Assembly (NCBI GenBank): GCA_035547915.1
Contig: DASZTS010000102.1
Location: 1 to 64,000 of the forward strand
Reading direction: 5' to 3'
Length of the DNA stretch: 64,000 nt
Source: DASSFG01 sp035547915
Lineage (GTDB): Bacteria; Planctomycetota; Planctomycetia; Pirellulales; JAICIG01
The notes under the pieces were generated by a model. It was given only the letters and a program-made list of their open reading frames with translations. It was not told the origin of the DNA and ran no database searches. The position numbers and the translations under genes are program-made. Shown in pieces: positions 16,688 through 27,413 of this stretch (the stretch's first letter is position 1; each line of letters begins with the position of its first letter).

Positions 16688-19416
16688 TTTTCATGAACGG
16701 ATTTGCAGCACGGCGGGCGGCCCTCGTCCTGTTCCTCCTCTGGCCAGACGCTGCGTTCGCCCAGCGTTTCCCGGCCTTCGATGCCGAGCGATTCCTCTCT
16801 CTGGGTGATGCCGACCTCGACGGCCGGCTCTCGCTCGACGAGTACAAAGAATTTATGCGCAACGCTCCGCGCATGAAGGACGCCGCGGCCACGATCGAGC
16901 CGATGTTCCGGCGGCTCGATACGGACGGCGACGGATTCCTGTCTCTGTCGGAATACCGCAAATCGTTTCCACAGCGGCCCGGGCTCGCCCGCCCGCAACC
17001 CGACGCTGCCACGGAAAAGAAACCGGCCGACGCGGATACGCCGGGCGCAGAAGTTGCGCCCGAGAACATCACGCCCGAGCAGGAACAATTCTTCGAGGCG
17101 AGGATCCGGCCGGTGTTGGTCATGCAGTGCGGCAAGTGCCACTCGAATGCGGCGGAAGAATTGCGAGGCGGACTGCGGCTCGACAGCCGTGTGGGCCTGC
17201 GCCGCGGCGGCGACTCGGGCCCGGCCATCATCCCCAGTCGGCCGGAGGAGAGCCTGCTTATCAAGGCCATTCGCTATGGGGACGACGATTTGCAGATGCC
17301 GCCGACGGCCAAACTGCCCGACACTGTCGTCGCCGATTTCGAAGCCTGGGTGAAGATGGGCGCGCCCGATCCGCGCACCGAGACCACCGCCGACGGCGCG
17401 CCGCGCTCTACGGATTTGGCCAAGGGACGCGAGTTCTGGTCGTTCCGTCTTCCGATCAAGACCACGCCGCCGGCCGTGCAGAACGTCGATTGGCCTCGTG
17501 GGGAAATCGACCGCTTCCTCCTGGCGGCGTTGGAATCGAAGGATCTCGTCCCGGTCGCCGATGCCAACCGCGCCCGGCTGCTGCGCCGCGTGACATTCGA
17601 CCTCGTCGGCCTGCCTCCCACGCCCGACGAACTCGATGCGTTCCTCGCCGACGAATCGACCGACGCATTGACCACGGTCGTCGACCGCTTGTTGGCCTCG
17701 CCCCGTTTCGGCGAACGCTGGGCGCGGCATTGGCTCGACGTGGCCCGCTTTGCCGAGTCGAGCGGCAAGACCAACTTCACGTATCCGCAGGCCTGGCGCT
17801 ATCGCGATTGGGCCATCGCGTCGTTCAATGCCGACAAGCCGTACGATCGGTTCGTGCGCGAGCAGATCGCCGGCGACCTCCTGCCGGCCCAGGACGATCG
17901 CCAGCGGGCCGATCAGATCGTCGCGACCGGCTTCCTGGCCCTCGGCAGCAAGGCCCACGACGCCGAGAACCGTGGTCAGTTTGTCTTGGATGTGATCGAC
18001 GAGCAGATCGAGGCCACCACGCGCGCCTTCTTGGGACTCACCGTGGCGTGCGCGCGCTGCCACGACCATAAACGAGACCCGATTCCGCAACGAGACTACT
18101 ACGCCCTCTCCGGCATCTTCCGCAGCACGCAGACGTGCTCGGGCACGCTGGCCGGTGTCTTTCCGAACTTCAATGCGTCGCCCCTGGTTGAGCTTCCGGA
18201 GGGTGCGAACGTGCATGCGGCGGTCCTGCCTCTTACGACCGAGCAGAGGGCGACGATGGAACAGCGGCTGGCCGGCCTCGTTCGCGAGCGCGATGCCATT
18301 CCGCCGGGTGAGGCCAACCGCGACCGGCTGCGGCGTTCCAACTCGATGATCTCCACGCTCCGTTACCGCTTGCTCATCGACCGCCCCGCCGGCGCACCGC
18401 GGGCGTTCGCGATGGGGGTCCGCGAACGTGACGAACCGGTCGACAGTCCGCTCTATGTCCGCGGCGAACTCGACCAACCCGGCGCAATCGTGCCGCGCGG
18501 CCTCGTGCAGGTACTCTGCGACGAGTCGTCCCCGCCGATCGTGCAAGGGAGCGGTCGCCGCGAGTTGGCCGACTGGATCGCCTCGACCAAGAATCCGCTG
18601 ACGGCCCGCGTGATCGTGAACCGGATCTGGCTGCACCTGTTCGGCCGCGGGCTCGTGCCGACGCCCGACAATTTCGGCGCGGCCGGCGCGGCGCCGACCA
18701 ATCGTGAGCTGCTCGACACGCTCGCCGTCGACTTGATGGCCGACGGCTGGTCGATCAAACGGCTCATCCGCCGCATCGTGCTCAGCCGGGCCTATGGACT
18801 CGACTCCGCGTTCGATCCGCAAAGCTTCGCCGTCGACCCCGACAACGAACTCGTTTGGCGGATGAGCAAGAGACGGCTCGACGCCGAGGCGCTGCGCGAC
18901 TCGCTGCTGGCCGCCGCGGGCCGGCTCACCGGCCAGCCGCCGATCGGGTCGTCGGTGGCTCGCACGGGCGAGGGGCTGGCCTTCTTCGTCCGGGTCGCCG
19001 GCCTCGACGCGTTGGACACGCACCGGTCGGTCTACTTGCCGGTCGTCCGCGACCAGGTGCTCGAATCGCTGTCGCTGTTCGACTTCGCCGACCCCAGCCT
19101 GGTGACGGGCGAGCGTGCCGCGACGACCGGACCCGCCCAAGCACTCTATTTCTTGAACAGCCCCTTCGTGATCCAGCAGTCCGGAGCGTTGGCCGATCGG
19201 GTTCTCTCCCAAGAGAACGACGGCCCGCGCCGTGTGGACCTTGCCTACCGGTTCGTTCTGGCGCGGGCTCCGACCGAATCGGAACGCAGCCGTGCCTTGC
19301 TCTTCGTGCAACAGGGAGCGGCGCGGGAGGGATCTCCTGACGTCGGAGAGCGCGAAGCCTGGGCCGAATTCTGCCAGGCGCTGTTCGCCAGCGCCGAATT
19401 TCGATATGTGGAGTAG
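16684..19416 (+). CDS. EF-hand / PSCyt1-DUF1549-DUF1553 cytochrome protein
   Basis: 910 aa; ATG overlaps the upstream TGA (ATGA), and MNGFAA at 16693 is an alternative start. A signal peptide ends near AAFA. Two EF-hand loops follow: DADLDGRLSLDEY and DTDGDGFLSLSEY, predicted calcium sites also used by dockerin-like modules. A planctomycete cytochrome c domain has CGKCH at 149-153. DUF1549 (FARHWLDVARFAES-like region around RWARHWLDVARFAESSG) and DUF1553 (RELADWIASTKNPLTARVIV) make up the rest. Such proteins are periplasmic, very common in planctomycetes and usually encoded with a DUF1501 protein, as here. They are linked to catabolism, but the reaction is not known. Confidence 0.92.
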   Translation: MIFMNGFAARRAALVLFLLWPDAAFAQRFPAFDAERFLSLGDADLDGRLSLDEYKEFMRNAPRMKDAAATIEPMFRRLDTDGDGFLSLSEYRKSFPQRPGLARPQPDAATEKKPADADTPGAEVAPENITPEQEQFFEARIRPVLVMQCGKCHSNAAEELRGGLRLDSRVGLRRGGDSGPAIIPSRPEESLLIKAIRYGDDDLQMPPTAKLPDTVVADFEAWVKMGAPDPRTETTADGAPRSTDLAKGREFWSFRLPIKTTPPAVQNVDWPRGEIDRFLLAALESKDLVPVADANRARLLRRVTFDLVGLPPTPDELDAFLADESTDALTTVVDRLLASPRFGERWARHWLDVARFAESSGKTNFTYPQAWRYRDWAIASFNADKPYDRFVREQIAGDLLPAQDDRQRADQIVATGFLALGSKAHDAENRGQFVLDVIDEQIEATTRAFLGLTVACARCHDHKRDPIPQRDYYALSGIFRSTQTCSGTLAGVFPNFNASPLVELPEGANVHAAVLPLTTEQRATMEQRLAGLVRERDAIPPGEANRDRLRRSNSMISTLRYRLLIDRPAGAPRAFAMGVRERDEPVDSPLYVRGELDQPGAIVPRGLVQVLCDESSPPIVQGSGRRELADWIASTKNPLTARVIVNRIWLHLFGRGLVPTPDNFGAAGAAPTNRELLDTLAVDLMADGWSIKRLIRRIVLSRAYGLDSAFDPQSFAVDPDNELVWRMSKRRLDAEALRDSLLAAAGRLTGQPPIGSSVARTGEGLAFFVRVAGLDALDTHRSVYLPVVRDQVLESLSLFDFADPSLVTGERAATTGPAQALYFLNSPFVIQQSGALADRVLSQENDGPRRVDLAYRFVLARAPTESERSRALLFVQQGAAREGSPDVGEREAWAEFCQALFASAEFRYVE

Positions 19417-19440
19417 CGATCGCGATGCGCATTTCCACCG

Positions 19441-19446
19441 GGAGGA
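19441..19446 (+). promoter_or_regulatory. Shine-Dalgarno site that fixes the DUF1501 start
   Basis: GGAGGA seven bases before the ATG at 19454-19456. It supports this start over the earlier in-frame start candidates that lie inside the preceding gene. Confidence 0.8.
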
Positions 19447-19453
19447 TTATCCG

Positions 19454-20824
19454 ATGATTCGGCCCTCGCGCCGCCGATTGTTGAAGAGTGCGTCGTGCGG
19501 ATTCGGCTACCTGGCGTTCGCCGGCCTCGCGGCGCGGGCCACCTCGTCGGATTCGCCGCTCGCGCCGAAGATGCCTCACTTCGCGGCGCGGGCCCGTCGG
19601 GTGATCTTCCTCTGCATGAACGGTGCTCCCTCGCACGTCGATACGTTCGACTATAAGCCAGAGCTTTCGCTGGCCGACGGAAAATCGTCGGCCCGGCCGG
19701 GCCGTATTCCCGGCGCCAAGTTGATGCGCTCGCCCTGGGAATTCAAACAACACGGCGAGAGCGGGCTGTGGGTCTCCGAGCTGTTTCCCGAAGTCGCCAC
19801 GCTGGCCGACGAACTGTGCGTCGTCCGCAGCATGCACACCGACCTGCCGGCCCATCCCGAGGCCTACCTGATGCTGCACACGGGCAGCTCGCAGTTCATC
19901 CGTCCGTCGCTCGGGGCGTGGACGCTCTATGGCCTGGGGACCGAGAGCGATGACCTGCCGGGGTTCGTTTCCATCAAGCCGACGGGACGCAACGGGGGCT
20001 CGCAGAACTACGGCAGTGCTTTCCTGCCGGCGGCCTGTCAGGCCACCCGCATCGGTAACGAAGGCCAGCCGGTCGCCGAGGCGCGCGTCGGCAACATCAA
20101 GAACCCGCGGCTCGACGCGGCCGCTCAGCGGCGACAACTCGACCTCGTGCAGTCGATGAACCACGAGCTGGTCGAGCGGGAACGGGTCTATCCCGAGGTT
20201 GACGGCGTCATTGAGTCGTACGAGCTGGCCTTCCGCATGCAGGGGAAACTGCCCGGGGTCATGGATCTCGCGGATGAATCGGCGGAGACCGGGAAACTCT
20301 ACGGACTCGATGATGCCGCGACGGCCGATTTCGGCCGGCAATGCTTGCTCGCGCGACGCTTCGTCGAAGCGGGCGTGCGCTTCGTCGAGCTGACGCACGG
20401 CGACTGGGACCAGCATCGCGGGCTACGGGCCGGCCACGCCCGCAACGCCCGGTCCGTCGACCGGCCCATCGCGGGCCTATTGACCGACCTGCGTTCCCGC
20501 GGACTCCTCGACGACACTCTCGTGATCTGGGGAGGCGAGTTCGGCCGCACTCCGCACGGCCAGAACGACGACGGCCGCGATCACAACAACAAGGGATTCT
20601 CGCTCTGGCTGGCCGGCGGCGGCGTGAAAGGGGGGATCGCCTACGGCCAGACCGACGACTTGGGCTACGAAGCGGTCGAGAACCCGATGCACGTCCATGA
20701 TCTGCACGCCACGATTCTCCACCTGTTGGGACTCGATCACGAGCGGTTGACCTATCGCTATGCCGGCCGCGACATGCGGCTGACCGACGTCAAAGGGACG
20801 GTCCACAAGGGCATCCTCGCCTGA
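19454..20824 (+). CDS. DUF1501 family secreted protein
   Basis: 456 aa. The N-terminus MIRPSRRRLLKSASCGFGYLA is a Tat-type signal (RRRLLK) with a hydrophobic stretch, so export in a folded state is predicted. The body is DUF1501, a sulfatase/alkaline-phosphatase-like fold: FLCMNGAPSHVDTFDYKP near the start and VIWGGEFGRTPH then HNNKGFSLWLAGGGVKGG near the end, which supply the predicted metal ligands. It lies 37 bp behind the DUF1549-DUF1553 gene, its standard partner, and almost surely shares the operon. Confidence 0.93.
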   Translation: MIRPSRRRLLKSASCGFGYLAFAGLAARATSSDSPLAPKMPHFAARARRVIFLCMNGAPSHVDTFDYKPELSLADGKSSARPGRIPGAKLMRSPWEFKQHGESGLWVSELFPEVATLADELCVVRSMHTDLPAHPEAYLMLHTGSSQFIRPSLGAWTLYGLGTESDDLPGFVSIKPTGRNGGSQNYGSAFLPAACQATRIGNEGQPVAEARVGNIKNPRLDAAAQRRQLDLVQSMNHELVERERVYPEVDGVIESYELAFRMQGKLPGVMDLADESAETGKLYGLDDAATADFGRQCLLARRFVEAGVRFVELTHGDWDQHRGLRAGHARNARSVDRPIAGLLTDLRSRGLLDDTLVIWGGEFGRTPHGQNDDGRDHNNKGFSLWLAGGGVKGGIAYGQTDDLGYEAVENPMHVHDLHATILHLLGLDHERLTYRYAGRDMRLTDVKGTVHKGILA

Positions 20825-20903
20825 CACGTGCCAGGTATTCCACGGTCGCTTACCATCGATTCGAATAGTCTCGCTTGCACGCTTCGGCCCGAGAGTCTTT
20901 CCG

Positions 20904-22325
<1,422 letters not shown>

Positions 22326-22348
22326 CGCGACGCGCCCCATCGCCTTCG

Positions 22349-24571
22349 TCAGTCGGCGGAACGGCTACGTAGCGCCTCGCGGTTGGCGGCCGCCGCGGCC
22401 AGGCCCGGGTCGAGTTTCAAGGCCCGGTCGTAGTCGAGCAGCGCTTCTTCGTTTTCATGCAGGGCCGTATACACCAAGGCCCGATTGAAGAAACATTCCG
22501 CCCGTTCGGGCGAGAGGGCTATGCAGACGGAAAAGGCGTTCAATGCCTCCTCGTAGAGGCTCAGCCGATAGGCGCAACGGCCGCGATAGAAGTTGGCCCA
22601 GAACTCTTGCGGTTCCTCACGCACCGCGCGACGAAACTCGGCCAGCGCCTGCTCCTCGTCGCCTGAGCGAAGATAGGAGCGGGCGAGGGCGTAGCGCTGA
22701 CTGACGGCCGGCAGCGTCGATGGCTCGCCGGGATCGGCCTCCTTCCCGCCGACTCCCAAACGAAATCGGCGTTCACGATCGAGCACCGGGCTGGAGCCCA
22801 GGGTGGCCGTGGCCTGGTCGAGCAACTCGCCGGTCCGTTCACGGGTCTCGGCCGCATCGAGCTGCGGTAGACGAGCGTTCAGATCGAGCCAGAACACGAG
22901 CAGATCGAGCAGGTCGGCCCGCACCCGCCGATCGTCCGTCGGCGCCAGGCTGCTGGCGAGCAACCGGTCGCGAGCTTCCCAGAAGGTATGGCACGTCTGC
23001 TCGGCCGCGCGCAATGTGTCGCCGTCGATCGATGAGCCGCCGTCGAGGAACCGCAGACGTTCGACGAATTGGTGCAGCTCGTGGGTCAGCCGCGTGCGCC
23101 GCGCCAATTCCAAGCGTTCGCGCAAGGTACGTTTGAGGGCCGTCGCCCCGGGCAGGGGCGTCAATCCGTCGAGCCCGCGTTGCAGGCGCTCGATCGCCTC
23201 GTTGTATGCCTGGCGGTCGAGCAACTGCTGGCCATCGACCAGCGCTTGTTGCGATTCGTCGATACGCTGACCGGCCCAGAGCCATGCCACCACCGCGATC
23301 GCCACCAAGACGACCGCGGAACTGATCATGCGCAGGGCCGAACGCGGCCTGCGCCGCCGCCACTTGTGCCACAGCTCGAACGGACTGCGATTGGTCACGC
23401 TGCGCAAGGGAAGGTCGGCCAAATGCCGGCGCAGATCGTCGGCCAGCGACTGGGCGTCGGCGTAGCGCGCCTCGGGGTCGGGCGAGAGGCACTTGGCCAA
23501 CAGATCGGCTAGGCTGCGACTGACATGCGGATTGAGACAACGGAGACCGTACGGACCGTCGAGCGGCCGCGCGAGCGGGCCTTCGCCTCCCAATAACTCG
23601 TCGAGCACCACGGCCAGGGCATAGATGTCGGCCCGGCCGTCGACAGCGGTCTCGACCGGCCGAGAAGCGCGCACGGCGGCAAGCGCCGCACTTTGCTCGG
23701 GTGGCATATAGGGTTTCGTGCCGCCGACCCAATCGGGCAGTGCATCGCGCGCGGCGATGGGCCCGCGCGCCAGGTGAAAGTCGAGCAACATCGGCTGGCC
23801 GTCTCCGGCGAGCAGCAGATTGGACGGTTTGACGTCGAAGTGCACCAGGCCGCGCTGGTGGGCGAAGTGCAGCCCCTCGGCCAGGCAGGCGCCGATCCAG
23901 CACACGGCCTGCACGTAGGTGGCCTGCGACAAGAAGTCGAGCGCTGGGCCGCCGAGCGGCGTCGTTCGCGTCGTTTCCGTATGGCAGCGGACCAGGGCGT
24001 CGGCCATGGTCTTGCCGGTGCGCTGCGTGACCGGCACGGATTTCATCGCCTCCGATACGGTCGCCAAGCTCGCGCCGCCGAGAAAGGGCATGCAGAGCAG
24101 CCGCAGGCGACGTTCGACCAAATCCTGCGCCAGGTAGAGGGGTACGATGCCCGTGTGTTGCAAGCGAGCCAGCGATAGATGTTCGGCGACATTGAGTGCC
24201 GTCAGCTTGACGATCACCGGCCGATCGCACAGCGCTGGCTGCGTGGCCAGAAAGACACGGCCCTGCGACCCGCGGCCGATCTCACGCACCAACAGAAACT
24301 CGCCGCACTGGTCGCCGGCCTGGGGAAAATCGGGCGGCAACTGCGTTTCGAAGAGCTCGTCGCACGCCAGCAGCAGTTCGAGCTCGGTCCGCCGCTGAGG
24401 AAACCGCGCCAAGAAATCTTGCAGGTCGATCTCTTCGCCCGCTTCGTGCCGCAGGCAGAGTTCTTCACTGATCAACCGCAGCACGCCCCCCGGTGCCGAG
24501 GCGACACCCGGATAGCGCTCGAGCAGGTCTTCGACGCTGGGGCGCCGGCCCTGCTGCCAATCGGCGGCCAT
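22349..24571 (-). CDS. Atypical Ser/Thr kinase with TPR tail
   Basis: 740 aa from the ATG at 24569-24571. The kinase domain covers about 92-400: GRGSQGRVF, Lys122 in VIVKL, HFDVKPSN instead of HRDxKPxN (Asp246 kept), DFH instead of DFG (Asp264 kept) and MPPEQ. A membrane helix lies at about 411-431, and three or so TPR units follow near the C-terminus. The translation upstream of the ATG (PERLAAEGLASDAARA) still reads like coding sequence up to the TAG of the sigma gene at 24704-24706, but no ATG, GTG or TTG lies there. The true start may be a CTG or ATC. The altered HRD and DFG suggest weak or absent activity. Third gene of its operon. Confidence 0.8.
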   Translation of the reverse strand: MAADWQQGRRPSVEDLLERYPGVASAPGGVLRLISEELCLRHEAGEEIDLQDFLARFPQRRTELELLLACDELFETQLPPDFPQAGDQCGEFLLVREIGRGSQGRVFLATQPALCDRPVIVKLTALNVAEHLSLARLQHTGIVPLYLAQDLVERRLRLLCMPFLGGASLATVSEAMKSVPVTQRTGKTMADALVRCHTETTRTTPLGGPALDFLSQATYVQAVCWIGACLAEGLHFAHQRGLVHFDVKPSNLLLAGDGQPMLLDFHLARGPIAARDALPDWVGGTKPYMPPEQSAALAAVRASRPVETAVDGRADIYALAVVLDELLGGEGPLARPLDGPYGLRCLNPHVSRSLADLLAKCLSPDPEARYADAQSLADDLRRHLADLPLRSVTNRSPFELWHKWRRRRPRSALRMISSAVVLVAIAVVAWLWAGQRIDESQQALVDGQQLLDRQAYNEAIERLQRGLDGLTPLPGATALKRTLRERLELARRTRLTHELHQFVERLRFLDGGSSIDGDTLRAAEQTCHTFWEARDRLLASSLAPTDDRRVRADLLDLLVFWLDLNARLPQLDAAETRERTGELLDQATATLGSSPVLDRERRFRLGVGGKEADPGEPSTLPAVSQRYALARSYLRSGDEEQALAEFRRAVREEPQEFWANFYRGRCAYRLSLYEEALNAFSVCIALSPERAECFFNRALVYTALHENEEALLDYDRALKLDPGLAAAAANREALRSRSAD

Positions 24572-24703
24572 AGCCCGGGCCGCGTCCGAAGCCAGCCCTT
24601 CGGCGGCGAGCCGTTCGGGGGCGTTTGCGGAGGTAGAAGAGTTTGGATCCGCGATGGGGCCAGTCCTGAGGAGCCAGTCCAGATTTACCGGAGCAGTCGA
24701 GAC

Positions 24704-25282
24704 CTAAGCGTGACCTTCGGCGCCCTGCATATCCGCCAGATGCCGCGCCAAATCGTACAAGATGCGCCGCACGCTGCTCGGGTGCAGCCCCGTGCGCTCG
24801 GCAATCTCGCTGAGCGGCAATCCCTGTCGCTTCAACCGTAGCAGCTCGTGGTGGGCGGGGGGGCAGAGCGCCAACAATTGGTGCCAGAGGTCGTCGGCAC
24901 GGACGGTCTCGCTCGGACCGGCCCCGGTCGCATCGGCCAGCGCATCGCGATCGTCGTGCGAGAGAAGCCGTTCGCGCTCCATGGCCGCGCGGTGCTGCCG
25001 CTGGCGATCGACCAAACGGTTGCGCGCCGCCGTATTCAAGAAGGCCCGCAGGTGGGCCGCATCGCGAAACGACCAGCGGCCGTTGCGCAGACCGTCCAGA
25101 ACGTCGGTCCAAACAGACAAGACCACGTCCTCGGAGTCGAGCTTGGCTCGCAGGGCGGGCGTGAGTCGCCGCCGGACAAGGGCCCGTAAACCGGGCACAA
25201 GATTGACGAAGATCTGCTCCATGACGCGCGGGTCGCCGCCGGGCAATTCTTCGAGCAAGGCTTCCAATGGATCGGCGGTCAT
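24704..25282 (-). CDS. ECF-type sigma factor (planctomycete kinase-linked subfamily)
   Basis: 192 aa. Sigma region 2 is seen around ALRAKLDSEDVVLSVWTDVL and FLNTAARNRLVDRQRQH, and region 4 as CPPAHHELLRLKRQGLPL then IAERTGLHPSSVRRILYDL. The ATG overlaps the stop of the upstream LEPR-XLL gene (ATGA, 4 bp). The following kinase begins in the same reading frame after the TAG. No separate anti-sigma gene is present, so the membrane kinase downstream may control this sigma factor; this fits ECF groups that are linked to Ser/Thr kinases. Confidence 0.88.
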   Translation of the reverse strand: MTADPLEALLEELPGGDPRVMEQIFVNLVPGLRALVRRRLTPALRAKLDSEDVVLSVWTDVLDGLRNGRWSFRDAAHLRAFLNTAARNRLVDRQRQHRAAMERERLLSHDDRDALADATGAGPSETVRADDLWHQLLALCPPAHHELLRLKRQGLPLSEIAERTGLHPSSVRRILYDLARHLADMQGAEGHA

Positions 25283-26700
25283 GCCGGCGTTCTCCTGTGG
25301 AGTCGCAGCGATGCCGGGCCCCGGATGAACCTCGCCGACAGCAATTCCCGATCTTCCGATAGCTTACGGCGGTGCTCGCCGCGCCAATGATGATAGGCCA
25401 GACCCGCGCCGACGATGCCGGTCACCAGCGCCGCTTCGCCCGATGTGGCAACATCGCTGAACACGTCCAGCAGACTGCCACCCATCTCGTCGGCCTGGGC
25501 TACAAGATCGTTTATCGCAATGCTCAAGGCGGCGGCGTCGCACGAGAAGCTGGGAGTGAGGAGGTCGTTCAACAGGAACGAGAGCGCGACCTTGCTGGCT
25601 CCGGGCGCCTGGCCCGCCGCGGCGGCCGCGCCCAGTCCCCATCCCAACGCAAGCTTGTCGAACGCGACCAGGTAGCCGACGGCCTGCTCCCTCGATCCTT
25701 CATCGGCCTGGGAACCTTCGCCGACCTTGTACTGATTGTCGCCGAGGACGCGCCCGCGCCCCACGAAAACGGCGTCGGTCTCCGCGCTTTGACCGAACAG
25801 GGCCGCCAGTGTGGATGATACGTGCCGGTCGGCTTCGGTCGTGAGAATGTCGCTCGTCGTGTTATGTCCCGTATCGGGCGACGACAGGGTCGAGCGCGCC
25901 TCGGTCAGCGGATCGTGCGCGAGGTCGAGAAAACGGACATGCGGATCGAAGGGCATGCCGTTCATGCCCGACACATCGCCGAAATCCGCCGGTTGCAAAC
26001 CTTCGAACAAGACCGTCCAATATCGGCCAAACGCATCGGCGCCGCGCGCCGCGGCCGCTTCCGAGTCAGGCGACGGCAAGGGCGGGGCCGGAGCGGCTCC
26101 TGATGGTGCCAGCCCGAACGGCCCTGGGCCGAAGAGCGGGCCGCGGTTGACGAAGCCGTTGACCAGGCCATCGCCCGGCCCGGGCGGCGATCCGTCGGGA
26201 GTGCCTTCCAAAGAGGTCGGTTCGCCCAAATGTTCCGCTTCGGGATCGAAACGAACGACGACGGCCAGGATTGGCGGGAGCGGATCGGCGGCCCGTGCGA
26301 TATCCTCCTGGCGCGCGCGTACCGGCGACGCCACGGTATCGAAGATCTCTTCGTCGCCCCGTGGCGTCGCGGGAATGAAAGGCTGTGCGGCGATAACAAT
26401 AGGTTGCGGCCCGAAGTGGGCGGGCGCGTCTTCCTTGATCGGCGCAACGGCTTCGATCTGTCGTACTTCGGTGGGCGAAGCGGGCCGGACGACCGCCTCC
26501 GCCGGCTGCATGGGAGCGGCCCAGACACCCACATCGACCACCTGCAACGGAGCGGCGCTGAGAAATTGGCGCACCTCAAGCGCTTCAAACCCTTTTAACG
26601 GGCGACAGCGCGGCACGCCGAAAGCGCGAAACAGGTCGGGCGGCCGTGCGATGGGCTTACTCCGTCCGTGGAGAGGCGCTTGCCCGTCGGAAGTGAACAT
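25279..26700 (-). CDS. Hypothetical protein with LEPR-XLL-like N-terminus
   Basis: 473 aa from the ATG at 26698-26700; a TTG at 26742 would add 14 residues. Near the N-terminus FEALEVRQFLSA resembles the LEPR-XLL motif found at the start of many large planctomycete surface proteins. The rest is Ala/Pro/Gly-rich and low in recognisable domains. Two hydrophobic stretches near 355-375 and 425-445 (AALVTGIVGAGLAYHHW) may be membrane helices, followed by a basic C-terminus. It is translationally coupled to the ECF sigma gene and so belongs to a LEPR-XLL protein / sigma / kinase operon. Function is unknown. Confidence 0.65.
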   Translation of the reverse strand: MFTSDGQAPLHGRSKPIARPPDLFRAFGVPRCRPLKGFEALEVRQFLSAAPLQVVDVGVWAAPMQPAEAVVRPASPTEVRQIEAVAPIKEDAPAHFGPQPIVIAAQPFIPATPRGDEEIFDTVASPVRARQEDIARAADPLPPILAVVVRFDPEAEHLGEPTSLEGTPDGSPPGPGDGLVNGFVNRGPLFGPGPFGLAPSGAAPAPPLPSPDSEAAAARGADAFGRYWTVLFEGLQPADFGDVSGMNGMPFDPHVRFLDLAHDPLTEARSTLSSPDTGHNTTSDILTTEADRHVSSTLAALFGQSAETDAVFVGRGRVLGDNQYKVGEGSQADEGSREQAVGYLVAFDKLALGWGLGAAAAAGQAPGASKVALSFLLNDLLTPSFSCDAAALSIAINDLVAQADEMGGSLLDVFSDVATSGEAALVTGIVGAGLAYHHWRGEHRRKLSEDRELLSARFIRGPASLRLHRRTPA

Positions 26701-27413
26701 GGGCTCAAAAACACGCTCGGGTCGATACCGGCTGCCGAACAACGGCAGATTTCAATTCTATTACCCCACGAAAAGCGGGGCAAGAGAGGAAAAGGGCGCT
26801 GGGGCGCTGCCAATATCCCCTGCGGCTCGCCGGTTCCAGCGGCGTCCAAGTGGGGGGCAAAATCGCCGGCGGGCCCTCGAACGGAGCCCGATGAGCGACC
26901 ACGCGAAATAAATTCCTTCCGCCTGCGCGCGCTGACCGCCCCCACTCACGTTTAAAAAAGGGAGCATGACTCCGATCCCCAAGCCTAAGCGGTGTCGCAC
27001 AGCGAAGTCCGGTAAGGATGTCCCGGTACCTGCCGGCCGTTGTGCGACCCGCTAGGCTCCTGGATCGGTTCAAAACTCCTTCTCTTGCTCATGGTCCGCA
27101 CGGGCGGCGCGAGCGGGTTGCCTTTCGGTAGCTCGTGCGTTCGACCGCGGCCGTTCGGGTCGCTGCGGCGACCACCCCGCCAAGGATGCCGGGGTCATCT
27201 GGGCTTCAGGATGGGCCACCCGTCGTCAGGGCAAGCTCGTCTCATCTGCGATAACGCGTGAGCTCCGAGCCTGCGCACGGCGGGTGCCCGCGCAACCGGA
27301 GCAAGCTGTATTTCCCGCAATCTGGCGTGTTTTGGTGTATTTTCATTGCCCATTTTTTTCCTCGTGCCTTAAATGGATTTACCGGGATCGTCACGAGGCA
27401 TATCGGTGAGCTT
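26701..27413. other. Divergent intergenic region with structured element
   Basis: 713 bp between two divergently transcribed genes for surface-type proteins. It should contain both promoters; no confident -35/-10 pair was found. The central part holds an 18-bp imperfect stem (26982-27001 with 27041-27058), listed separately. The plus-strand frame from 27258 to the chosen start at 27414 is open, but it looks non-coding. Confidence 0.5.
26954..27058 (-). ncRNA. Candidate small structured RNA with terminator-like end
   Basis: On the minus strand a long stem-loop comes first. AGCCTA, GCGG and GTCGCACA (26982-27001) pair with TGTGCGAC, CCGC and TAGGCT (27041-27058), giving 18 bp with two single-base bulges around a 39-nt loop. 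Just beyond it is a short GGAG/CTCC hairpin (26961-26973) followed by six T on that strand (26959-26954). The combination suggests a small RNA or an attenuated leader of the minus-strand LEPR-XLL gene about 250 bp downstream. It does not match a riboswitch class I know. The terminator stem is only 4 bp. Confidence 0.35.

Noticed and set aside
16666..19311. An 881-codon open frame on the minus strand
   Set aside because: Shadow of the DUF1549-DUF1553 gene; no recognisable motif and no start signal.
26982..27058. c-di-GMP (GEMM) riboswitch
   Set aside because: The stem-loop lacks the conserved internal sequences of GEMM-I and GEMM-II that I could check by eye, so it is reported only as an unnamed structured element.
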